Part shown: in pieces, positions 1 to 11,831 of the stretch | Numbering within the stretch: the first letter of the stretch is position 1 | Layout of the letters: each line of letters starts with the position of its first letter | DNA from: Glandiceps talaboti | Lineage: Eukaryota; Hemichordata; Enteropneusta; Spengelidae | Length of the DNA: 64,000 nucleotides | NCBI RefSeq assembly: GCF_964340395.1 | Contig: NC_135564.1 | Location: 18,895,819-18,959,818, forward strand | Reading direction: 5' to 3' | Made by a program: the position numbers and the translations under genes | The notes under the pieces: model-generated | What the model saw: the letters and a program-made list of their open reading frames with translations, nothing else | Databases searched by the model: none | What the model was told of the DNA's origin: nothing

Positions 1-463
1 ATACCACTACATACTGATTTGAAATTGACTGTACTGACTGAACCCTTTTGACTAAGTATGTAAGGGGGGGGGGGTTGTGGGTGGGGGTGGTGGTGGGTGG
101 TCGGGCCCACCTAAAACATTTCGTTTGTATCCTATATTTAACTATTGATCTCACCCCTAAGTAAACAATGAACATGTAACATATCCCGAATATTCCCCAC
201 TTTGTATACCTTACTTAGCATTTTTCCACCGTTTAGTTTATGATAATTTGTCAAGTTATATTTAGTCACTCTGAGGTGGTTAACAGTTAAAAACAGAACG
301 GCCTTTGTAATAGTTTGCCAATGACTTTCAAAACAATCACATGATCATAATACAAATGTATATAAATATTAGCATACACCATTGAGATTACCATTATTTT
401 ATCTCACATATTCATTTGATATCGAAAATCAACCAATTATACAGTTAGTAATATATCAAATAC

Positions 464-881
464 CTGTATATCGAATACACAATCGTCGATGATATCATCC
501 CTTTTTATGTAAGTGTTGCTTTCACATCCATCTGCAAATTGTGTACCTTCTAACACGTTAGTACACTGTTCTGTAGCCTTTTGTTCAGTTACTCCAGATG
601 GTGTGGGCCAATTGGGAATATCTGCCTGAAAATTCAAGTTCCAGCTGAAACTAAAATCGTCCGTAATTAAGTCAAGGCCCACACTTTCTACGTCAGAGGA
701 GTTTGTTGCTAGAAACAGATCGGTGACATAATTACCTAATATATCCTGATTGGTCACACGAGCACGATACCCGCAAACATTTTCGCTTCTGTCATCGCCA
801 TGACAACGACAGCTTTTGATATTTTCAACATCTCTGACGTTATCAATTTCATTGATGAATAGACTATTGCCTTGTCCGACC
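464..881 (-). CDS. VWDE-like: VWDE-like exon 13: post-VWD region
   Basis: A 418-nt exon, phase 2 to 0. It begins VGQGNSLFINEID (the 'SW+V..G.SLF' junction that follows VWD domains), then SCRCHGDD-like cysteines, and ends CVFDIQ before a GTATTT donor. The region contains about seven cysteines and resembles the C8-like stretch before the EGF repeats. Confidence 0.85.
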
Positions 882-3800
882 CTGTTGAAATAAAATTAAA
901 CATTGTAATGGCATTAGAAAAAAACATATTTTTACATTAGTGTTATGACATTTATGATGAGATAGATGTGACTACTAATTTTTTTTGTGTGTTTTTAGTT
1001 AAAAGATTATGTTATTTTCATTCCATGTAGAGATATACACACAATAACACATAATTCCACAGAGATCCATTCAGGTTTTGGGACTACGTGAAAGGGCTGT
1101 GTTGTGCGCTCCATATCACGTGTCTGTGGAACTGTCAAGGCTTTCCCAGTCAGTCCATAGGCTATCCCGGAGTCACCTAGGCCCGGCAAACATGGTACAT
1201 GTGAACTTCGTGTGAGTAATCATTCCTGACTTTTCGGGTCATTACTATAGGAGTCTCCCCAGATTCGCACTCGTCTTGCGAGTGAGACAAGGCTGATGAG
1301 TGTATAGCCTACTCATAGTGTCAGTAGAACCCTGCATTTTGATCAGTCACAGAAAAAACCCCCGTCTCCAGTGGGCTTCGAACCCATGACCACCCGACTG
1401 CAATATCGCAGTCAGCTAACCCTGAGCTCTAACCACTACACCATCGGGTGCCTGTGAAATCAATAGACACTATTTACTGAAATGAAAATACTCACCTCCA
1501 AGAATCGGCAAAGTTTTTTGGTTCACTGGATACTGGTATTGAACTCTCATCTGCCTTCTTGAAATCATTTGAAGGGTCGCCGTCAAACAATCCACAAAGT
1601 CCACCAGTTTCTCCGTAGTCATCGGACGGAGCATGCACCACGATGTCAATTCCCCAAATGTACAAATGAACCTTAATCCATGCACCAGAGTAGAAGTAGA
1701 CCTGGGCAACGGCAAAATTTGAAATCAAAAGTAAATCTTGAGTCATCTTGAGTAATTGTTTTCCCCCAAATTTTATTATTCCATTTCTATGATCAAAGCA
1801 AGCCGCACTAGCTCGAAGTGTGGACATTTTAAATTACAATCCTTAATACCAAAGTAAAACGTTTTCTGTATGTATACCACAATCATTTATAGCATCCATA
1901 TCAAGTGTAAAAGTATACTGTTTCATTTGTTATTTGACGACATTAGAAAGGCCACATGCTAGGCTTGTGAATAAACCAATTGAAACAGAGGGTATACTTT
2001 TACACTTGATATGAATGCTATAAATGAGTGTAGCACATAGAGAAAGTGCTTTACTGCGGTGTTACTCATTGCATTAGCAAATGAAACCGTATATTTTTAC
2101 ACTTGATATGAATGCTATAAATGAATGTAGCACATAGAGAAAGGGCTTTACTGCGGTGTTATTCATTGCATTAGCAAATGAAACAGTATACTTTTACACT
2201 TGATATGAATGCTATAAATGAATGTAGCACATAGAGAAAGTGCTTTACTGCGGTGTTACTCATTGCATTAGCAAATGAAACAGTATACTTTTACACTTGA
2301 TATGAATGCTATAAATGAATGTAGCACATAGAGAAAGGGCTTTACTGCGGTGTTACTCATTGCATTAGCAAATGAAACCGTATACTTTTACACTTGATAT
2401 GAATGCTATAAATGAATGTAGCACATAGAGAAAGGGCTTTACTGCGGTGTTACTCATTGCATTAGCAAATGAAACCGTATACTTTTACACTTGATATGAA
2501 TGCTATAAATGAATGTAGCACATAGAGAAAGGGCTTTACTGCGGTGTTACTCATTGCATTAGCAAATGAAACCGTATACTTTTACACTTGATATGAATGC
2601 TATAAATGAATGTAGCACATAGAGAAAGGGCTTTACTGCGGTGTTACTCATTGCATTAGCAAATGAAACCGTATACTTTTACACTTGATATGAATGCTAT
2701 AAATGAATGTAGCACATAGAGAAAGGGCTTTACTGCGGTGTTACTCATTGCATTAGCAAATGAAACCGTATACTTTTACACTTGATATGAATGCTATAAA
2801 TGAATGTAGCACATAGAGAAAGGGCTTTACTGCGGTGTTACTCATTGCATTAGCAAATGAAACAGTATACTTTTACACTTGATATGAATGCTATAAATGA
2901 ATGTAGCACATAGAGAAAGGGCTTTACTGCGGTGTTACTCATTGCATTAGCAAATGAAACAGTATACTTTTACACTTGATATGAATGCTATAAATGAATG
3001 TAGCACATAGAGAAAGGGCTTTACTGCGGTGTTACTCATTGCATTAGCAAATGAAACAGTATACTTTTACACTTGATATGAATGCTATAAATGAATGTAG
3101 CACATAGAGAAAGGGCTTTACTGCGGTGTTACTCATTGCATTAGCAAATGAAACAGTATACTTTTACACTTGATGTGAATGCTATAAATGAATGTAGCAC
3201 ATAGAGAAAGGGCTTTACTGCGGTGTTACTCATTGCATTAGCAAATGAAACAGTATACTTTTACACTTGATGTGAATGCTATAAATGAATGTAGCACATA
3301 GAGAAAGGGCTTTACTGCGGTGTTACTCATTGCATTAGCAAATGAAACCGTATACTTTTACACTTGATATGAATGCTATAAATGAATGTAGCACATAGAG
3401 AAAGGGCTTTACTGCGGTGTTACTCATTGCATTAGCAAATGAAACAGTATACTTTTACACTTGATGTGAATGCTATAAATGAATGTAGCACATAGAGAAA
3501 GGGCTTTACTGCGGTGTTACTCGTTGTATTAGCAAATGAAACAGTATACTTTTACACTTGATATGAATGCTATAAATGAATGTAGCACATAGAGAAAGGG
3601 CTTTACTGCGGTGTTACTCATTGCATTAGCAAATGAAACAGTATATTTTTACACTTGATATGAATGCTATAAATGAATGTAGCACATAGAGAAAGGGCTT
3701 TACTGCGGTGTTACTCATTGCATTAGCAAATGAAACAGTATACTTTTACACTTGATATGAATGCTATAAATGAATGTAGCACATAGAGAAAGGGCTTTAC

Positions 3801-6800
3801 TGCGGTGTTACTCATTGTATTAGCAAATGAAACCGTATACTTTTACACTTGATATGAATGCTATAAATGAATGTAGCACATAGAGAAAGGGCTTTACTGC
3901 GGTGTTACTCATTGCATTAGCAAATGAAACAGTATACTTTTACACTTGATATGAATGCTATAAATGAATGTAGCACATAGAGAAAGGGCTTTACTGCGGT
4001 GTTACTCATTGCATTAGCAAATGAAACAGTATACTTTTACACTTGATATGAATGCTATAAATGAATGTAGCACATAGAGAAAGGGCTTTACTGCGGTGTT
4101 ACTCATTGCATTAGCAAATGAAACAGTATACTTTTACACTTGATATGAATGCTATAAATGAATGTAGCACATAGAGAAAGGGCTTTACTGCGGTGTTACT
4201 CATTGCATTAGCAAATGAAACAGTATACTTTTACACTTGATGTGAATGCTATAAATGAATGTAGCACATAGAGAAAGGGCTTTACTGCGGTGTTACTCAT
4301 TGCATTAGCAAATGAAACCGTATACTTTTACACTTGATATGAATGCTATAAATGAATGTAGCACATAGAGAAAGGGCTTTACTGCGGTGTTACTCATTGC
4401 ATTAGCAAATGAAACCGTATACTTTTACACTTGATATGAATGCTATAAATGAGTGTAGCACATAGAGAAAGTGCTTTACTGCGGTGTTACTCATTGCATT
4501 AGCAAATGAAACCGTATACTTTTACACTTGATATGAATGCTATAAATGAATGTAGCACATAGAGAAAGGGCTTTACTGCGGTGTTACTCATTGCATTAGC
4601 AAATAAAACCGTATACTTTTACACTTGATATGAATGCTATAAATGAATGTAGCACATAGAGAAAGGGCTTTACTGCGGTGTTACTCGTTGTAATTCTCAG
4701 CGTGTCACCTGTGTTTCCAATAAAACACAGCTTGACAAACCATTCTGACTCCTATATGGGATAGGGATCAGCAACGGGGACATTATATACCGTAGGTTAG
4801 TGGGTTAACGTGTACATATTTGAAATAAGAGACCAGTGGATCAATTGCAGCCATAGACACTGTCTATGGTTGCAGTATCAAGTATTATACGCTACCTGTT
4901 ACCAATCTCGCATTCTGATCCCTACAGATATGTAGGCGTATTTTTCACCTACTTTTGCTTGAATCACGTGATCACGTGACTGCATGCAATTCCCCCTTGT
5001 AAACAACTTGAACATCACAGACAAGAAGAAGTCCAGTTTTGGCATTTGGAATGCCAAACAATTTTTGAGCAGTACATTTTTTAAGTGGTACGCAAATAGT
5101 AAACATTACGTCATTACTATACAAAGCAAAAGCGCACCCTGATTGGATGATACAATTTAGGCTGTGCTGGAAGTGCATGGTGCTCGCTACTCATAACACG
5201 GAAGATTTGAAATGAAAATGTTTTTAGATTAATTCATAGTCGCAGGTAACGTATGAATATGTTACTTGCCAAATACTCAAAGACTGTTCCACATATTGCT
5301 ATTCCAGAAAAAAGACCTCATGAAGATATGAAACTCTATTTGGCAAATAACAATTAGACATATCATTTTAGAAATGATGATGATAAATATAAAAGTGTCG
5401 TTGTTTTTTAATGTTTTAAAGCGGAAATTACATGTATGTGTTTACATGATAATACGGTGTGCCTTAATGGAAAGATGGCTGAAGTGTGATACAATGTTGA
5501 TACTTGTTTGTTTGAAGACAGTCAGCGCCCACGAATAACCCATTTAATTTGTGAAATAAATTTCACTAGTGTTCCTAATACTCTCGTTCTTTAAACAATG
5601 CAAAAAAATCATACATGTACTTACGAAAAATGTATTACCCTGACTGTTCATTCTTAGCGTTGTACCGCTTGATAAATCTTGACTTCTAATATTTACTTTC
5701 GGAGCCATGTCTGTAGGTGTGATGTCAGCCGTTTTAAGTGCTGCACAGTAATCGATGATGATTTCGTCATTATTTTCTCTGACTGCTACACCACAGTTAC
5801 AAGCCGTTCTTCCATGCTTACCACATTCTGTTACGCGGTTCTGCACCTAAAATGTTGCAACGGTGGGAGTACCTGTAAATGTATTTTCATTCAAACATGG
5901 CATCACACGATATAAGTACGAAGAGCTATTTTTTAAAGTAAATATGTTGCTAAAGTTCATCGACTTAATCTACAATAGGATCAGAATGATTTACAAATTA
6001 TGTATCATTATATACGTTAGTTCCGTCAAACATTTGGCATTACGCATAATGAACTGAATGACGTAATGAGTAAGTACACAATCTCGAAACTTGTAAAACA
6101 ATATTCTATAGTTAGGGACTTTTTGTAGAGTGGGGAAAACTCGGGTAATTGAAAAACTAAGTAGAGACCTTCCTAAATGAGAATGTGTGGAGAGGGGGGG
6201 GGGGATAAAAATTTGGTATTGAAATTTTATTTATTAATGCAAAGCTACACCTATATACACATGGTGAATAGCACTGCCAAAAACGTACCTACCTCAAAGT
6301 TTCTTGTATTACTTTTCATGAGGACAAACTCGCCAACTCCTGCATAATCGAATCTGAGTCTAAAGAATAAACAATGAAATGCTTGGTAATTTTCAACAGT
6401 TTACATTTTTAAACTCCAAACTCCACTGCCCTCTACATTTTATCTCTGTAGAAGAGAAAAATAGGATAACTCTGAATACACATTGTTATGAGTAACAGCG
6501 TTTACAGACTATTTGTTCAGTTTACTTGGATAATCAGTTAAAAGGAAATGTTAACCGAATGAGTGTGACGTCATCAAGTGCAAGTGACAAGACTATGACT
6601 ACAGATTAACAGTTTCCAGGGTCCACAATCGATTGCTACTAGTTCTGTAACTAACAGTAATATATTCGTTAAAGATGTTATTCAAAACGTCAGACGTGGT
6701 ACTATACAGTGCACTGTACTACCCCTCTACAGTAATATCCACTTCGCTCCACTCACTCCATACGTGTACTGCACTGCACTGCACTACACTGTGCTGTGCC

Positions 6801-8563
6801 GTGCTACACTACACTACACTACACTGTGCTACGATATGTTAAGCTACGCTATGCTCCCGCTGTAGAACAGTTTGATAAATTACAGTTCTTTAGGAGTAAA
6901 TTACACGGCACCAAAAGACACCTAATTTCTAAAGTGACCCCTAACTTAGAGGTGTTTCCCAAAATGACCTACCACTTCAAATTGTGTTTTTCAAAATGCC
7001 CCCCCCCCCCAACCACCCACCATCAAAAACACTGACCCCCTCTCCAGTCAGTTAGAACTGACAGGCCATACGCTAAACCATAAGACGGGACTAGGGTAGA
7101 CTAGACTACATTACATTACACATATAATCATCTCCACTATACTATACTATACTATACTATATTCCTCATCTATCTCTACTACAACTTATCCATCATAAAA
7201 CTCTGTTCTTATCTGTTCTGCACTAATTACACTCTTACGCATTAGTGCACTCTTACTACTCTGCAATACACCTCAATCAATACTACTCTTAGACTACTTT
7301 ATTCTTATGTAATTGGTTCAAGCCTTCATTGTAATATTTTTCCAATAATCTCTTCCACTATACAATGCACTATTAAAACTACATTATTTTGCTTTGCCTG
7401 TATTCCACTCCACTCCACTCCACTCCACTCCACTCCACTCTACTCTACTCCACTCCACTACACTACACTACACAAAACTACACTACACTACACTGTACTC
7501 CACCACACCTCAGCACAGCACAACACAGCAGAGCAGAGCACAGCACACCGCACTGCACTATACCACACCACGTTACACTTCGCTCCACTACGCTCCACAC
7601 CACACTACACTACACTGCACTGCACCACACCATACCACACTATAATACACTACACTACACTACAGTGTACTACACTACACTGCTCTACTCTACACTACAC
7701 TACACTACACTACACTACACTACAGTACACTGCACTACACTACATGACATTACACTACCATACACTATCTACTCTATTCTACTTAACATTTCTTGAATCC
7801 TGTTTGCTCTGTGGTTGAATCTATATTCCTTTGTATTTGTTTTCTTCACAAACTATCGTAGCAAAAAAATACAATGATGTTTATAGTATTACTCACCCAT
7901 CAAATGTCCTGTAATGGGTGAAGCCATACGATCTACACTGTTTTGCATCTTTGTCAATGGTACGTACCTATGGAATGAAAATATACATTGTAGGCGGGAG
8001 AGAAATGTGCCAAGTTTCATAAAAGTCTTTTTAGGTGAAATATGATAAAGCAACACGCGATTTTAATTTTACAATGAGAAAAACCTTACCACACACACTC
8101 ACACACACACACACAGACACACACAGACAGACACACATACAGACACACACAGACACACACACACACAGACACACACATAGACTATACTATTTCACTCATC
8201 CAGCATTTCATTAAAATCTCTGGCAAGTGTTCAGTAAATCTTAATCAATATTCAAATTTCTTACTGGAATTGTTTCCACGACATAGTTGTTCCAAATGAA
8301 AAGATTGTCGTTCGTTGGCTCTTCTAAAGGTTCAAACCCAATCCTAATGATTCTAGTTCCATCCAACACATTATCTCTCAAAGCCACCACGTTGTATATC
8401 TTCTTTGACGACCTCGTACTTTCATCCCAGTCTTCTGGGTTGATGACGACTGAACAGTCTTCAGCACTAATCAGAGCAACATCGTCTATAAGATAACACA
8501 CGATTATCAACCTGGGTTATGATAATAATATAATTATGATGATGATGATGATGATGATGATGT

Positions 8564-8597
<34 letters not shown>

Positions 8598-11500
8598 CGT
8601 CACCACTACCACCACCACCACCACCACCACCACCACCACCACCACCACCACCACTACCACTAATATTGAAAAAAGTATAATTTCATCATTGCATGTAAGA
8701 TAATTATTCTGACGGGTAAACTAATAACCCTGTACGTTTATACCCACCTTCATTCGCAGAATACAACTTCAGATGGCAAGCATTACTAGTTTTACATAAC
8801 ACTGGTACAGTGCACTCCACAGTTACAGGTTCTGGGCCAGCATTTTCCTCCAAGATAATTGGGGAAGTCTCCGATAGTAACTGAAAAATGACGAAAAGTC
8901 GTTTTGTTAACTGTAAATGAGGCGTTAGTTACATGATCATCAAACAATATAAAAGCTTAAATACGTAGCCAACTAGTAATCAGAGACTGTGATATTGAAA
9001 GATACATCAACAGGTGTGTGAGAACAACAATCGTCTTTCATAAATTTGAACACACTCAGCAACATACTCGTTTTGCTCTCACGTTTTCAAGAAATGTATA
9101 CAAATCATCTTCATCTACAGATCACCGTTTTGAACAGTGATATGTGTGTCTTTACTTATATAAAGGGTCATAGTTGTTGAATAGGGAACTTGCAATCCAG
9201 ACTGAGCATGCTAAAACGCAAAGGACTATGGGGTTATCTGTGGTTATCGTAATACCCAAACTTGAGCTACTGATAAAATAAACCTCCCACGGTGTCAGGG
9301 TAACTATGAATTGATCATTCGTGGTTGCAAACAATGTAACAGTATTGTTTACAATACCAATTCATTAGTATCACACTCCCCATGATGCAATATTCAACAT
9401 GTCGGGTTTGCAAGTTCCCTATTCTATCTTCATACCTTAAGCCATTACAAATTTGACAGCCATGATTTTTCAAAGAATAAAATATAGAACCTTTACAATA
9501 CCAGTGCATCTCGGAGTCTATGCTATATCGTTACTCAAAAGTGCCAGTTTGTGCTTATGGCAGCTGTATCAATATACACAATCATTTACAATAAAAATGA
9601 TGTTGAAGTCACTAGGAAGAAAGTCTACCTATATACATGTATCAAATACTTACTCGTATTCCTGCAAAATAGGCATTACTCGTTTGCCACGGACTTCTGT
9701 CTGAATTAACTGTGTATGCACGTGCGCGACAACTGACCTGTGGATATACGAATTACAAACATGGAATTAATTATAATAAAAGATAAATATCATTTATGGT
9801 ATCGATCAAACTTAAGTGTAACATCATAATTTTCATAATAATACAGCTTATTTGAAAATTAACCACCCTGCCTGGGGAAGTTTGTTATGCTGAGTTCAAA
9901 AAAGAGGGTAGTTTTATGAACATCCATTGCCATGGTTACCTAAATCACCATAATATGTTAATCATTTTTCTAAAATTTGACATAAAACATTGAAAAAAAA
10001 TCAAATTTAGTGAAATTTTTTATTCTTTTTGTTTGGTATGTATGAGTTTGTGCTACCTGGTGTAACATAAATTGTAAAAAATTGGATAGCTGTTTCCATG
10101 GAAACATATGGTAGACGTGAAAATTATGTTTTCGTTATATACACATACATCTCACAAATAACATTATAAATCTGATAAATATTTTTTTATTTGCACATTG
10201 AACACACTACAAAGGGTATTTTGTCGTGTTGAGTTCAAAAAAGTGGTCATTTAATGAACATCAGTTGCCATGGTTACCAAAATAACCATATTATGTGAAT
10301 TTTTGAAATATTAGACATAAAACACTTTTAAAAAATCAAATGTAGGGAAAAACACCATTGTTGTTGACATGTACAAGTTGGTGATATCTGTTGTAACAAA
10401 GTTTCATGGTTTTTGAAATTATCTGTATCAAACTTAAGCAATTCTATAACTTTAAAATCGTCTGAATAAATTGAAAATACCTAAAATACCAGAAGTTCTT
10501 GACAATTCCATCTACACAGCTAGGTTCAGTCTTTTATCACAAAATCTTCAAAGTAAGTGTACACATACATTTGAGTACAAGTTGACATGATTGTTGACTC
10601 CATACTGTATATTATTGTTTGTACTGGGATTTTATCCAACAAAATATCGTAATACGTCAAAATCTTCAGACGACCTTGCTATTTGTGAGGTTAGCTAGCC
10701 ACTTCGCTATAATACCACTGAGTAATCATAGACTATGAAAGGGGGACCTAACGTTCGATCCTGACGTGGCCATGGAAAATCAGACTGTCGTATTTTTCTT
10801 AAAAGAAGCAAATCAAAGAGATGCTACGAGATTCGACCAGAGACGTATAAACGTCATCCTAATATTTTTTTATTTTTATTATTATTATATAATATTTAAC
10901 CCCTTCACTTGTAATAATTAGAATAATAATAATAAAAAAAACATATCGATATACCAACCTTCAGCAATGACACAGACTCCACTGTTACATTAGCATTATT
11001 ATTAATCAAAGCTTTATAGTTACTAAAATGTATTGATGCATCTAATTTCTAGATTAAAGTTATAATTAAATTGTTGCATATTACACTAACCAATCAAAGA
11101 AAAACATATGCAATAAAAATTAGAATTTTGGATTTAATATACAAAGCAAAAGTATTCAGCATGAAAATATTTTGTAAATGTATATGCATATAACTCACTA
11201 TCTTTCCAAGTCGGTTGTCATCATATGTCATATTATGACTAGATAGCGTTATGGACAGGTCATCTTCATCAAGGATTGTTGATGTGAGAGTTGGATCAGA
11301 TTTGTAGTCAAACAACCATTGAACTTCAAACTTGACATCAGTATTACTTTCCGTAAACTGGACTGTACATTTGAAGTAGAATTCTCCATTTTCATGATTA
11401 ATTAGAGGTCCTTCCAATTTTGGATCTCCCGACATACTAGGATATGGTTCTGAAATTATTAATATAATACATGAACCGAGAACGAAAAGGCAATGCGTCG

Positions 11501-11779
11501 CGAAATTACATACATGGTTTCACTTTTGCTTTGTTCGTTCTTATTACATTTGAAATAGAATTTTCATTATTAAGCATTGTAAAAAATATTGACCCTTTTA
11601 ACTGTTACTGTGACTTATTACATACCCTAAAACTAAAAGGACTTTTCCTTATGCACAAACAACACACGTGCACAAATACGCACACACATGCTCGGTGATA
11701 AATAATAATCATGATAATACACAGATTTTGCTCTAACCTAAAACACGCTGTTTATTATTTAATAATAGATACGTTAGAC

Positions 11780-11831
<52 letters not shown>

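Noticed and set aside
1370-1452. Functional tRNA gene
   Set aside because: A and B boxes are present, but the acceptor stem pairs poorly and a long unrelated body follows; better explained as a SINE-like head.
1982-4690. CRISPR-like array
   Set aside because: The whole 97-bp unit is conserved with no variable spacers, and the context is a eukaryotic intron.
7389-7796. 135-codon His/Thr/Leu-rich frame
   Set aside because: Artefact of the CACTA/CACTC pentanucleotide tract, antisense to an intron of the VWDE-like gene.
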